A stretch of 64,000 bases of DNA from Chrysopilus asiliformis (Eukaryota > Arthropoda > Insecta > Diptera > Rhagionidae), in assembly GCA_964034945.1 (NCBI GenBank), contig OZ035962.1, positions 22,167,530 to 22,231,529 of the forward strand. The letters run 5' to 3'. Position numbers and translations under genes: made by a program. Positions 34,601-49,600 of the stretch are shown here, piece by piece (the stretch's first letter is position 1; each line of letters starts with the position of its first letter). Below the pieces are notes generated by a model, which was not told the origin of the DNA, did not search any database, and saw nothing but the letters and a program-made list of their open reading frames with translations.

Positions 34601-37600
34601 TTGAAATGAAAAGAAGTCCATCGACTAAGAAACTGTTGGAAAGATACAACAAAACGAAAGCTCAACATAAAATAACTGTTTTGGTAGTTTATACAGACAA
34701 TTTGTTTGTGAATTTAATGCGAAGAGGTGTGTTTGGAAAGTTGGTGAATTGTTTGGAAATTTAATGTGAAAACAAAGGCGCAGATGTTCTAGCTAGGAGT
34801 TATCATGAATATCGTATAGGAATAAAAATTAGAACGCTTTTAGCTTATTTTGAAGAGATTAAAAATAGGTTTTCAAATTTTAGTGAATAAAATCTTATGA
34901 TTTTCTCTAACCCTCCCCCTTCCTTTCTCCTGCCCCCCCCCATCCTTTCTCCTGCCCCTTCCTTTCTTCTCCCCCTACGACTCATCATACTTTTTTACGA
35001 TTTTTTGAATATGGATTTTAAAATAGCTGTCACCCTATCGTAGTCAGCCTTCCCCTAAAAGCGTATGGACAGCCGTTTTTGTAAAAATAAAGCAAAACGT
35101 AAGTTCTTTTGATTAAACGGCAAATATTTGAACCCGAAATTCTACGAAAAAATGGCGCGTACCTGAAACTAATTAAGATATTTTCTGATAGTCTCTTGGT
35201 ATGGTGATAGAATTTCAAGAAACTTTTCACATCGCCCTCGAATTGAATTCATTGACTGCTCCACGAACGTAAACATAACAAGAAATTTACCTTTTCCTCT
35301 TGCTTAATGCCGCCGCAAATATGCCCCAGCCACCTGTTCAACTATACAGCATATCTACGTTTATCGCATGATATGAATTTACATTCGCATCAGTAGTACA
35401 GGTAAATCTTTATAGAAATAGTGTGTGTGTGTGATAAACACGACGACGACGTCGTCAGTGGGTCTTTGAAACTTATTAGCGGGAATGGTAGAATTGAAGT
35501 TGTAAACAAATTCCAGTGGCACTAGCTTTATGTATTTATGAACTGGTTTTTTTTAATGTTCGGTTAGGGCTTTGCCATAGTTGCCACAATTCAAAAACAA
35601 ATTTCCATGGATGGACATGATTCGATCTTTCACACTATATTTGTTTACTCGTTTTTACCTTAAATTTGCTCTTGACGGAGAGAATACAACCACGAAGTGG
35701 TTTTCCACACCTTCACCCACGTGGGATTTTTCAATACGTTTGGATTCTTCATACGATTATGATTTACTAAAAGCGATTGATTATATTGGAGACGTTGTTG
35801 GTGGGGTATGGACTCAACGATTTGTTGATGTTTCTCTTAACTTTTTATTGTGTATTGCTGTTGTTTTTCCAACAACCAGCTGGTGTATAGAGACTACTGT
35901 ACTGACTTGAATATACATTCATATTCGGGGAAAAAAAGTATAGTAAAATATACTAACGCCTATCGTATGTAGTTGATTATAATCAAATTTGAGTGTTGTC
36001 TTGTCTTTTCTGTTATGTTTTGTCTTGGAGGCCTCCGAGATATTTCACTACGGAAAGGCAAAGCCTATGTTTGACATGGAATACCATGGAATTGAATCTT
36101 TTAGTAACATCGCCCCATACTATATACTTGTACTATAACAGTATAAGATACTGGCTGTTATAACTATGAATAGATATCCGAGTGAGTGAAAAACAGACGC
36201 CCATCAGTCGCAGTAACGTGAACGTCGAAAACGGTTGAGTCTCGACAGTAGTCTAATAACGATTAGTAGAGCGATTGGAAACTTGCACGCGATTTTTTAG
36301 TAGTAGAAATTTCCGTGACATTTTTCACTTGATAAACGCGCATCATTTCGGGTTAATCGAAATATCTAGAATCTCCAATAAATCTACATTGTCTTCAAAA
36401 ACGTTGATTTATCAAGTTTTTTTCCCACAATTTCGATAGAGTAGTTTCCGTGGTGAATACAAGAATCCGCGCCAAGTGATTTACTTTTCTGATTCGCTAT
36501 TTGGGAAAGTCGATCTAAAGGTATAGCAATTCAACGTCAACAAAATTTACACAACGTATCGAATCTGAAACGAATTTGAAAAGTTTTAGCAAAATTTTCC
36601 CATTCTCAATGGAATTTCATAAGCAAATAATTAAAATTTGTTAAAAAAAAGTTAATTTAAGAAAAATGTGAAACTTGTTTGGAAATTATGTAACTGTAGA
36701 AAACATCGTCGTTTGCTGCAACTTATTCTAAACAACATATATCGTATCTATTGGTTAAATTCCGCCGTTCTACTTTCTGATACACTGATGTGAATATTAT
36801 TAATTCAATGCTAAGCGAACAGCGATTAACTTTTGTTACTTCTTAAAGTACTGCTTGTATGTTAAACACCAGCGCTTTTGCATTAAATATCGAAGCAATT
36901 AAAATTTAATATGCTGTCGTTAATTCTGCCAGGCTTGCGTTTTGTTTTTATTTTATTGTTTTTTTTTTTTTGAATCACGACTTGAGGCCCAGTTTGCTTA
37001 GCATGGTATAAATCTTCATCCAATATGTTGTGATCGGAACTTTGCTAGAAAAATGGTTGTCTCATCTAAGATCGTTTGGGGTTTTGACTAATCGTTAGCG
37101 AGAAGGGATTCTCTATCATTACAGCTGGAGCAGTTTAAGTTGTTTTTGTTGTTGTAGTTTCGCTTTAGCAGTAAAGATGAAGACGAAGCTAACATCTAAG
37201 AATTTTTCAATAATACTCGTAGCATAAATGATTGACTCAATTACCAATGAAATTATGATTCATGATTTAAGTCATGTACAAAAAATGTTTCGGACTCCAG
37301 GGCTTTGAAACCCAAAAAAAATTTCGATTTTTTAGGCAATTAAATCTGTAGTGTTACCGAAATTTTAATATCTTTTGGAACTTGAAAATATTATATTAAA
37401 GAGCAAGTTTTCTTTACAAAATTTATACAAAATTCGTCTAATAGTAAAACGTCAATCAGTAAAATGCAGATTTAAACATTGAAAGTTTTTTTTAATTGCA
37501 CCACTTATACTGTTCTTATCTAAGATCGTTACTGTTCTTAAAAATTTAAGTTGAGCTTAGCCTACTAAAACCGTAGAAATTCTGGGCCTTAAATAATTTA

Positions 37601-40600
37601 AGTTAAACATAAGACGCTAAGTTTCGTTGGTGCAATCGGCCCTTCGGCAAACACACAGATCCAAACAGGAGTGATGTGTTTTTAGTAACGAAAATCCGCC
37701 TGAGGCAACTAAAGCCTAATTGATACGATCAACAAAAATAGTAGGTGGAATAAATTGATTATTCAATGTTGATCTGGTAGCCCCCACTTTCGACAGCTCA
37801 TATAAAATGTAGCATAGCAAAATAGTATTGAATAAGCCTCTATCAAGCGCGCATCGAGCAAGATAGCTGCTAAATCTGAAAATGTATGGATAATGTGCGG
37901 TTAAGAACACACCTAGAGAAAGCACGTTAACCGTCAATGAAATCTATCATTCTGACATTGAAATAATATTGAAAGAACTGGTTGACGGTCAATGTGTTTT
38001 TTATTGTTTTTCAATAGCCTAATGCAGCGTGAATAGCCGAGCAGCTTTCAACGGTTGTTAGTTGACAGTCAACGCTTTTCCAGTTGATCGTGTCAATTCC
38101 GCATATGAATTTTCAACCTTAAAGTGAATATGAAAACTTGTCGCGTGTTCCCAAATTTTTTTTACCACACGACTTCCTTTTTTCGAAATCAAGAGTTGAA
38201 AGCGACCTCGAAGGCCGAACTCACCCGAGGTGGTAAATTGATAACAAAAATATCTCACTTCGGAGCCGTTCATAAAATATGTCACGATAATTTTAGGATT
38301 TTCGCCCCCCTCGTTAAATTTTTGGGATTTTTGCACCGGAAACTCCTTATAAGAAAATTTTCCTACTGAGGTTTTTCACATTTACAAAATAAAGTTTTCT
38401 AAAGACTTTTAAAATCGGGTTGGCCACTGTGATATTTGTGTATCTCGAAACTTAGGGTTTATTTGGTCAATATTTTGAATAATATTTGCTTTCCCCGAAA
38501 CGATTTTTCTATTCATTTGTACCGGATTTCTCCTGACGAACGATTAAATATTTTTGAAATTTTAATTCAATTTAAACAAGGGAGGAAAATTTGTTAAGGA
38601 AGGGTCAGTAAAATTTTCGGCCCGAAATGTAGTTCGCCTCCTCAGAACAAACTAAAGACGTTAAACCAAAGATGAGATAAGCAACAACAGAACTTTTCAT
38701 AGAATTTTTAAAAAGTATGGAAAATACTATAGAGTCAATCAAATTAATCAAATAACGCATGCAATTTAAATATTTTTATTGATTTTCTGAGAGTTAAGCG
38801 TAAGAGAAAATAATCGTTTTACAAGACATACTTAAGATTCCGTTTCTGATGGTAGATTTTTTGGGTCCTCAAAATTTGTTCCAAGTTTCTTATCTTTATT
38901 TACCCAATCTTTGGTTATACATTTAGGAAAATACTGTCAACAACGATTTAGCCATAGAATTTTAAAAATAAGATTTATAAAACCGTGCTGCGGTTTTGTA
39001 TTCCCGGTCAACTATTTTTCTTAACTTTTTCGTTGATTTTGTTTTGGAATATTGAAGAAGTGCATTTTTTAGAAAAAAATATTTTAGTCCACCTTGCTCA
39101 ACGTTTCTAAACCCTGAATGTTGTTAATCAAATGAACAACGCCTTTGTAGCACAAGCTAATGTAAATTTGGTCTTTTAATAAGCGCCATGCAAAGAATAA
39201 ATGTGCTTCGGTTTCGGAAAGTGCCCTAAAAAAATTACTTTTCATTTTTTTGGGCGGTTAGATTTTGTTTCTTCGCATTACTTCTCAACAGAATAGCAGG
39301 AATCCCAATATTTACCCCGTGTACGCTTTATAAAATGCGTATATTTGGGTCATCAACTTGTATTGTTGCCGTTCTGATATGTAATTTCATTATGCGTGAG
39401 GTCGAGGTCAAAGCATTGTTCATTCGACACGCATATGTCTCTCACCGAAAATTTGATTATGGCACATGCATGCATAATGCCGACCATATGAAAAATTAAT
39501 AATAATGGAACAAGAATTTTGCCGAGTTCTGAATCAAACACAACATGACTGACACTTTGGACCTTTTCAAATTTAATTTGATTGCATGGCGGGGGCTAGC
39601 ATGCGTCGGAAGCGATTCAAGAACCTCCGACGAAACAAAATTTCGAAGTAATTTTGAAGATTCCAATGTTAACTGAATGAAACAATGAAACACTGCCGAA
39701 AAGATTCTTCCAATCTATTATCTGCCACTGTCGCTAATACGAGTTTATAATAATTAGCAGGGTTACGACTTGATTGCGATTTTATCCCATTATGGGATTA
39801 TTAGTCACAATTTGGTCTGCCTCCTAATTGATACTCATCGCAATGCATGTAATTCGTCCATAATCTTCTAATGGACACCGTCCGAGGAAATTTCGTTTGT
39901 TTTCTAAGAATGAAACATTGAATTAGTCATTTGTTAACTATGCGAACAATAAGTCAGTAGAACAATTATTACTGGCCAGGTACGAATGTATAAAAAGGCA
40001 ACCATATTTTCGCATGGGCGTAAGTCACTGAAGGTATTTCGCGCCGAGTTTTAGTGGTTTTCGTATAGCGATTGAGTTTAGCGGCAGTGGTTTTTACTTA
40101 TTCGAAAAAAAATATCTCACCACATAATTTATTTAAATATTGTGATAATATCAAAGCCGATTCCAATTTGATTGAGTTTCTTATCAGTTTTAGTGTGTTT
40201 TTGCGTTTTCCGCTTACCTTTCGCCATTTCTTCAATTCCGAGTGTTTCCTTCGACGAGAAGAGATCTTCACGATTTTGGGTCGAAAGCAACATTTATTTT
40301 GTGTTCATTCAAATATTCGTGTTTTATGCAACCAGTGAACGATTTTTGCTATTATTACCATGTCAGAGGGTAGTTTAGTGAAAGAAGATGAAGGTATTTT
40401 TTTTTAAATTTAAGTTGAAAATGTGTAGAAATATTTCGACGAAAAGTGCAATACGACAGGAAATTTTCGATGAAAAAAAATCTTTGAAAAATAGTGAACT
40501 TGAGTGCATTTCAAATAGATTTTTATTGTTAATGTCTTTTGGATTAATTCGGACTCTTTTATATGAAACTAACATATCTAAGTGGGACTAGATTTGACCA

Positions 40601-43600
40601 ATTATAGTTTCGTAACAATTTTTTTGCGGGTAGCAAACCGACAGCGATTAAGCGACCACATAGCGACCACATATTCCAGATTGAAAATCCTATGGAAAAA
40701 CTGCTGACTTTAACCGCTGTATTCGATTTCAGCTCCAAATACCATCCACATTTGATTGGGATATAAATAACTTTCGGATTGGATAACTACTGCGATTTAA
40801 CAAAAGTTCTGTGACGCGATATAACAGTTCTTGCCCACTGCCTAAGCCGCACATGAAGAAGGTCTCCAGTTTATAACTAAAAGAGACTCACAGTTGGCTA
40901 ATCGACGTCAATCCGTTTGAAATTTTAGCTTTCCCGATGTGCTAACATCCACAAAGGATAAAACATGACCATTAAAGGATTGTCCATAAAATACGTCACA
41001 CATTTAGGGGGAAGGGAGACTTCGGTTTGTGCCACTGGTATTGATTCCCATAAAAAAAAGCGCGATGGGCCAAAAAGGCAAAAAATAGCGTCACGTTTTT
41101 TATATACAGTCGTAAAAAACAAGAAGAGGTGTCAGAAATTTGGTCGTGATAAAATTATGGCAAATATTTTGAATTTTTGCAATCTTTACGATCAGAGTTT
41201 TTGAATTTTAATAATGAAAACTTGACACAAGATGAAATTCGCTTTTTCACAAGTTTTTTTTTATCAAAATATGAACAATTTCACATAATTTTGTACTGCA
41301 CTCTCAAATATAACGACAAAACATTGAATTGGCTGAATATTATGTCTTGTTGACTTCAAATTAAGCAATAAAAATTCACACTATTTAACCCAAGAGGTCA
41401 CTGAACATTTCATAAACATAAAATCCTCGTGGTAAACCTGAGGCCACAGCCCAAATTTTCAAGAAAAAAGTTTTCTTTAACGATTTTTGCATAAGCATAG
41501 AGTATAGCGGAGAGATCATCTTGCATTGGTATGGGAAAACTTGACCCAACATAAAGATACCAACATATATGTCATTAAAGTTTATGACGATGAAATAGAT
41601 TTCTATCAATGTAAGCTGCTGTTAGTATTTCCACAGCATTATCGACCAAATTGGCGACTGTAAAATACAAAATTGACTTTCACTTCAACATCAACATAGT
41701 TGAAGAGCATTTAGCCGAGTTTGTTGACAGACTCATCGGCAAATGACGAGAGGAGATATCATTTGTTTTGTGGATTTTAGAAAATCGTGCATCATGCGAC
41801 AAGCCTACAAAATGTAAACAAAAATCTACCTTCGACTGATTTGTTAATCGCAATTCAGGTACAATTCAAGTGACTTTTTCAATTTCTGACTGGATTTAAG
41901 TTGTTTTTGTTATTTCTACTTTTTGCTACCTGAGAATTCGCGCGTAAAAAGATTTTAATCGTAAGAAGAAAAAAAAATGTTTCATCAACGAACGCCACAG
42001 TTGACTGATTTAATACGAATTTTACAGTCATGATGGGTGAATTTCCAGAAGAAATAATTCTACGATTATTTCATCTAATTTATTTGTTTAGATAAACGGA
42101 TTTATGTCGATTAAATAAATATCAAGGGTATAGAGATCCATAGCTAAAACGGATGTCGATGAATGAATCAATTTAAGTAGATCGAAATTATGGTTTTTGG
42201 TCTAAATACGAATGAAGGTTTTCCATTCATCTTTTTGTCCATGTTTGGATTTGAAATTGAAAATTCTGATTGAAAACGTTCTTTACTCGTTTAAATCTAT
42301 AGAATCCAATATCAATACGACATTTAGTGGAATCCACATTGATTCGCTTCATTGTACGACCTTGAATGTTACATTTTACCAATGAAAAAAAAAATATATA
42401 AACTTGGCAGTGATTCATTCAACGTGGAAAATTGTTAAATAATTTGTTGCCAGTACTGACCTCACCGCAATTGACATCGGTTGGAGGAGGGTACGAGGGA
42501 ATACGCGGCAATTTTATAGTTATGTATGTTTGGTTTGTTGTTTGAATAGTCGTGATATTGAAATAAATTTGTCATACAAAAGTATTTATGAAATTAAATT
42601 GCCGGAAAAATTATTATTTTCCGATTGTTCAATGATGATACTTTTCCTTTTTCTGCCACGAGTTTTTTTTTCAAATGGGGTTTCCAATATTATGTAAGCA
42701 AAGATGAAAAACCGGAGAAAATCTTCTTTGAATGTTTTATGCTCATCACATTTTGAGATTGCAGAAAAAGATTTATTTAGTTTTTCTAAGAATATATACC
42801 CAAGTGGTGCTTAAGACATTTAGTTTTTAAATTAACTAAAATTTGTAACGTCTGGCCACCCTACGTGTAAGCATTCGAGAATTATCTATTGGCTTAATAT
42901 AAAATTGATCGGGAGGACTTCCAAATAAAGTGACTCGCAGGGATCAGACGTTTTATTCTTTTAATTTTATCATCCTACAGACGAAAATTAAGAAATAAAA
43001 TCGGAGCAATGAATAATTATGGGCCGCAGGCAAACGTTTTGAACAGAGCGCGGCGAAATGATTTTAATTCAATAGTAGTCCCAAGCGAAAAATAATTTAA
43101 TTTTTCGTGTTTTTTCACGTTCCACAAATAGATGCAGCTTGGACGGAATTCCGAGAGCGCGCATTTTGAAATGGATATGAAATTCGTGTTTAATTTATAT
43201 TGGAACGCTTGTGTGCATTTCAAACGCACGCTTGTAGAATTGCTGAAATTTTGAACATACCAATGAAGAGAAATGGGCCGCTGGATGAAAAATGTATAGT
43301 TATATAAACCCTAGGCAAAAATTATTTAAAAAATATGCGCCGCAGTCGAAAAAAACACTTTAACAGCAATTTCTAGATAACGTGTTTGATAAATTATAAC
43401 ACAAAATCGAAAAACCCAGGATAGAAGTTTATTTTCTCGGACTACGGCCCAACATATATGAATCCAAAAACGTCTGGTCATCTTCCCGGAACGTCTGGTC
43501 ATCTTATTTAACCCTTTAATGCACGCGTTTTCCCTGCAGCTAGAAAAAAAAATTTTTTTTTGTCGGTTGTTCTTTCGTCTTAGAGAGGCACCTTGCAAAA

Positions 43601-46600
43601 TTTAAAATTTTCACTTTTGTATGATATGCTGTAAAAAAGACTTGCTTTTAGGCAATTTCAGACATTAAAGAATTAAATATTAAGTTGAAACGCAGCTATT
43701 TATTCTTGAAATCAAAACCAAAAAAATTTCAACAATCTTTCATGATTATTGGTTTTGTAAAATGAACTGTTTCCGAATTTAACTCTTTTAAAATTATAAA
43801 ACCGTGTTTCTGTCCAAGAAAAATTGTATTTTCTTTGCAAATTTACAAATCTGCGACAAATTTACAAATTTTTGAGTTTCGAATTACTTTAGATTTCCCC
43901 ATTTAACATCTTTTCTAAGACAGTATTAATTAAAGTTAAACTCACAATAAAAGCGAGTAAGAATTCCCGCTTAGAAAGAATTGTTCCAAATCGGCATCCT
44001 TTTGTAAAATAAGTTTCCATAAAAATTGTTTTTAAAAACCTCAAGCATGTAATAAACAAATTTTTTGAAAACCCTCACAAATCACAATTAAATGTCACAT
44101 TTTTTTGCACTTTTGCTAAGTTTGTCTAATAAACTTGAATATTTTACCCAATGGCATTAAATTTTCAGTGATCTTCAAATTCAATATTTATTTAGGACTG
44201 CCTCAACCATAATCAAATCGAAATGCATTATCTACAGAATATAGGTAAACAAAATAATTCCAATGCACGTCTTATTATTGTTTTGGACTAACAGAAGTTG
44301 TTATTAATTCACCGCAACACTTCCGATATAATCAAACCTAATCCAAATTGCAACCCAATGACGAATAACTTTAATAATGAAAAAAAAAATCGTACCTAGT
44401 AATAATCGATCATCAAAATTAGAGGCCAAATTATGTTTTTTTAATATTTTTAAATTTCTAATTTCATAGAAATTTCCCGTGTCGAAATGTCGACGACCGA
44501 TAAGGAGTTAGACATAAACACGTCCTCGGGGAGGACGGCCAGGATAACCGTTGGAATTCTGAAAATTGTTGAACTGGTAAGTCATACACCATTTATTTCC
44601 ATTTCTTGATTGTGTTTTTTGAAAATTAATTGAGTGAACGCATTACGAATAATTGTAGGCAATTGGAAGTCTTGAAATTGTGTAATACGGGTAGAATCAC
44701 AAGTCAAATTACATTAAAAACGAATATTAATGATTAGTAGAAGCGAGTGAATTTATCGATTTACATTATGTTGGGTGAAATAAATTATGGTTGTCTGAAT
44801 GCAATTTAGATGAGTTTATGATTGGTAATATTACAGAATATCCTAGTAAATCCATTAGCAGGCCGTAATATTAAAGTATTGGAAAAGTTTTATCCAGAAA
44901 ATTGTTTTCGGGTCAATGTTCTACAATTGATTTACTTATTTCCAAAATTTTGTTAATACAAAACGATCTAAAAATCTATAAGAAAAAAATATCCGGGAAG
45001 AAGAGACATTTTTGTAATTTGTGATTTTCTTCAAAGATTTTTTATTAATTTTTTTGTTTAATTATTTTTGAAAAAATGTTGTACACAATAAGAATTCCTT
45101 ATAGAAAATATGATACCTATTGTGGACCCCCCTCCTCCCCCTCTTCTTGTGACCCCTCACCCGATAACTTTTGACCCCGTCAACCATTTAAGATGGTAAT
45201 TTAACAACAGCACCAAAAATTTTTGAGAAATTTGTCTATGGTTTCTCACAATAAAGAAACTATACGACGAAAGTAAAATTCTCTTTTGGCACTAAGATTT
45301 CCCAACCCAATTCCTACGAAGAATTGGGTACGAAAATCATTGTAGCATAAAATAAGCGTGACGCAGAAACTAAAATCAACCTCTCTTCCTGCCTGAAACC
45401 CCTCTCAATTTTTTGGTATGAGATTTTCGCTCTGTTTGACGTTTTTGATTAATTTCTAGCAGAGTTATAGAACTAAACGTTTTTTTTAAATATCAATATT
45501 CCCTTACAAAAATTGAAATATTTATTTTTAAGCTGGTGGCAAAACCTACCACTGATTCTAAAAGAAATGTTTTTAAGGAAATTCCGGAAAGCAATGCGAT
45601 TCTTAGTTGAAAATTTCCATTTGAAGATTTTCAGAATTTTCTGAAAACTTTCAGTTTCAAATTCACTGAATGAAAAAAATTCACTTCAAAAAAAATTGTG
45701 CAATAAATCTTGAAAAAAAACCCCCAAGCAAAATCGCTTCATTCATAAGACTTGAATTACAAAATAAATACATAATTTCTATATGAATAAAAACCATTCA
45801 GAAAAATTTCAACCTTGCGCTGGACACGGCCAACAATCGATTTTCTTTCTATCCTCATGAAAACACTTTGCGTGCCAATTGCTCGTAAACAAAATGTCAA
45901 CTTCATTATCGTAACTTTTAACCTATCGCAGCTCTAATTGAATATATGAGGCAGTAATTACAAGTCAAGACGCATGCAAAAATATTTTTAAGCGCTGGGC
46001 TTCAATTAGACCATTGTTAGGAGACTCCCCAAAAAAAATTTAACCACAACGTAATAATAAATAATTTACTTGTACGCTGTGATCATTTCACATCCATTTT
46101 TGTTTATTGACTCTTCTAACATGGAAATTACTAATTGTTAATTTTTATTGTACATAAAATGTTTTAGTGCTTCATAATTGTATGCATTGGACTCGTCGAT
46201 GATCCAGCAACACACACTGGAATTCGTCCATTCATCGCGCCAAGGACACTGGGACTGTGCTATGCGACATTCGGAGCATTCCTGATCTACACCGCCGTGT
46301 ATTTAATTATGGCGCCATTCAATGAAGCGTAAGTAGAGAAGGGAAACCCATCCTTTAACTGAAATACGCTTCATATTTAGGAAGTAAGCAATGAATAAGC
46401 AAAATTCATTTTTAATCCGATTATAGACGTTCCTGGAAAACTTCCGCCTTGATGTCACTCATCGCAGCGATTCTATTCTTGACATGTGCGGCCACGATAT
46501 TCCAGGATTGGGCGACCGTCAAGAGAAACACCTATTGGCCACCGAATGGACACAGGTAAGAGGAAAATATTGAAATTAAATACGAGTGGCTAAAACATTT

Positions 46601-49600
46601 CTGTCTCTGATATTCAAACTACCGCATAATTCAATTTAGACTTTTTAAAAACCTCCACTTCTTTCAGACTGGATTTGCTGTGTGGCACGGGAGCGATATC
46701 CGTAATTCTTACGCTTTTGTACATTCTGGATTTAGTCATAACAGTCCTGTTTGGTATCCGAGGGGAAATCGAGTAGAGGAGGCAGGCGATATCAATCTCA
46801 AGCAGAACAGTTTTCCAAATACACAAAAATCTCCAAAAGACATTTTAAGGGAATCCATCAGAAATGTTCAGCAATAACATTTTTTTTTACAAATTTCATA
46901 GATTTAAACCTGAAATGTTTGTAATTTTAATACCTTTACTCTCGTAGTTTTTGATTTTAAGTGTTTTATTTTTATAATTGTTTAATTTTATTTTATGTAC
47001 GTTTTATATTTTGTAGTTTTTTTTCCTTTGTTTTCAGTGGATAACAATCGGTGTAAATTTTAAATCAAATCCGTTTTTCATGATTTTATCTTGCATTCCA
47101 TATTTTATTCAATTTGAAGTGTTCGTTCGTATGCATGTTTATAATATGCTGATATACCAAAAAGAAAAATGTTTTTTTATAGTTAAATGTTTGCCATTGA
47201 CTGTACAAAGTTTACAAACGATGAATAAAAAATTTTAATACGTAATATTTTGTGTAAGAATGTTTTGTATCGCAAATATAAATTTTACGCATAGTAAATA
47301 TTTTACGATTTTTGGCGTTAGAAAACTTTTGAGGTTGTTGACAGACAGAACTGTGCATGGGGGCGGGGTTGGAGGATGGGGAGGCTTCGATAAAAGTTTA
47401 CTGTGTCAAATTCGAACCTCACAAAAGACAAAACATGAAAAAACGCTTATCTGGCAACTGTTAGGGTGACTTAAGTGAGTATTTGACCACGCCTTACAAA
47501 AATTTTCACCTGCGGCACATTTTTATACCCGTATGGTGAAACCAAAGGGTATATTAACTTTGCCTTACCGTTTGTAACGCCAAGATACCGTCATCACACA
47601 CAAAAATGAATTACACCAGTGTGTTTAGAATGATAAAAATAATTAATTTCTGCATGTCCGTCCGTCTGTCCGTCTGTCCGTCTGTCTGTCCGTCTGTCCG
47701 TCCGTCTGTCCGTCCGTCTGTCTGTGGCGCGGATTGCAGGCGCACGGATTGAGCTAGAGACTTGAAATTTTGCGCAGATCCGTTTTTCGTAAAATGCGAG
47801 GCTAAGTTCGTTAATGGGCAAAAATGGACCATTAGGGGGGGTACCCCCCATACGAACGAAAACGGTTTTTGTGAATATCTCAAAAACGGTGCATCTTATC
47901 AAAAAAGTGCAAGAACAGAAGTTATTTAGGATATGATTCTACATAAAACTCCCATACATCAAAATCCGATTGGAATAAATTTTAAAAAATCTTATTGGAA
48001 AGTTTGACTTCAAAGTGGAATTTTGGTATAACTGTTATAATTTTGATACGAATATCACCATACGGGTCTCCAATGATTGCCAGATTGGCAATTATAGCTT
48101 TTGTTATGTTTTTTTATTAATTCCCGCCTATAATGCACATTCTAAATTAAAATTTTACCTGCGACGCGGATATATATTAGGACGGAACCCAAAATACAGG
48201 TTTTCCCTGGGCGCCACTTTGTCTTGGCACGATTCTGGACAGAGAGCGACATCGCTCGAGAACACAGACAAAACTTTCGCCACACAAAATTGTTTGACCT
48301 TTATTATTCTGTATTGAAAGTCTTTGCTACATTTTTATCGCATTTTATCTCAAGTTTTTAAGTGTAGGGTCGCACTGTGATGTGGAATGGTGCTAAAATT
48401 GCAATTTGAGTTTGTGAAACGCCGCATGGGAGCACGGACTTCTTTTTGAGCACAGGTACAGGTGTTTTTTTTAATCCAAATACATCATTTTACACCTCAA
48501 ATTGGCTATTTTGTAGACCAAATTGATCGTTTTGCATATCTAATTGACTTTTTTGTATATAAAATTGCCCGGATAAACGGGAAAAGTGTGTCTGTGATTC
48601 GACTGCATTTGGCGAGAGTGTGAAACTGGCCAAAAACCTGAGTTTGTTCTGTAAAAAGCTCAATTTCCAAATATTGTTTCAAATATTGCAATTAGAAATA
48701 TATCTTTTGATTATAAAATCCATATTTGTTAGAAATCTTAAAAAACGTTATTGCTATCGAAATTTGAAAAATCCTTTTGAATAAGAGATTTGGAAATCTG
48801 CAATCAAAATAGTTTTCAGGGGCGAATATTTATTATTTGTTGCCAGTTTTTTAACAACAAACTAATATATTCCTAAATATGAATTCATGATTCCTAAATA
48901 TAATAGTATTCTTACTAATAAGTCGTAAAGGATAACATATCTTTATTAATTAACAGACATTTCTTTCGGTCAATTAAAGTCTTCAAAAAAATTAAACTGG
49001 CGCCAGTTGGGCGATTACGACTTCACAAAGGCGACAATATTAGATTATGATTCATGTCCAAACTTTCATAAAACTGTTCTTCTACAAGGGAGGAATAATT
49101 GAAATATCGGACACAATTTACTAAAGGAAGATTGCTGGGTTGTGATAATATGAAAAGTCCAAATAAAGGTGTAAAATGCACACAAAAATACGAGTGTGAC
49201 AAAACGTAAATAATGACGACATCGAAAGTATTATAACCAGTCTGACAGATACTCGATTCAAAGATAGTGAATTCGAGCTGAAAAGTTTTCATTGAAAAAT
49301 TTTCCTCAACAAAAGAATAATGAATATTCATCAACCTTATCTGATAGCCATATTAAATATGATTTATCTTGAAAGAAACATCTTGAAGGTACAAAAAAGG
49401 GCAATTAGCTAACGTTCAGGTGAATCTGACTATGGAAATCTCACTCTACGCTGACCTTGGTCTCTTCACACTTCACAACTGCTGGACATCTGAGACAAAC
49501 GCGATTACCTGAAACCATCGATTACGCAATATTAGCACTTTCAGACCACAATTCGACGCAAATGTTCAAGGGGGCACCATCTGTTCGAGTTTGACGTCAG

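Noticed and set aside
35581..35910. 109-aa + strand frame
   Set aside because: Starts only at TTG, no domain and no splice partners.
47594..47902. Minus-strand frames with Thr-Asp-Gly-Arg repeats
   Set aside because: Readings of the (GTCY)n array inside a dispersed repeat.
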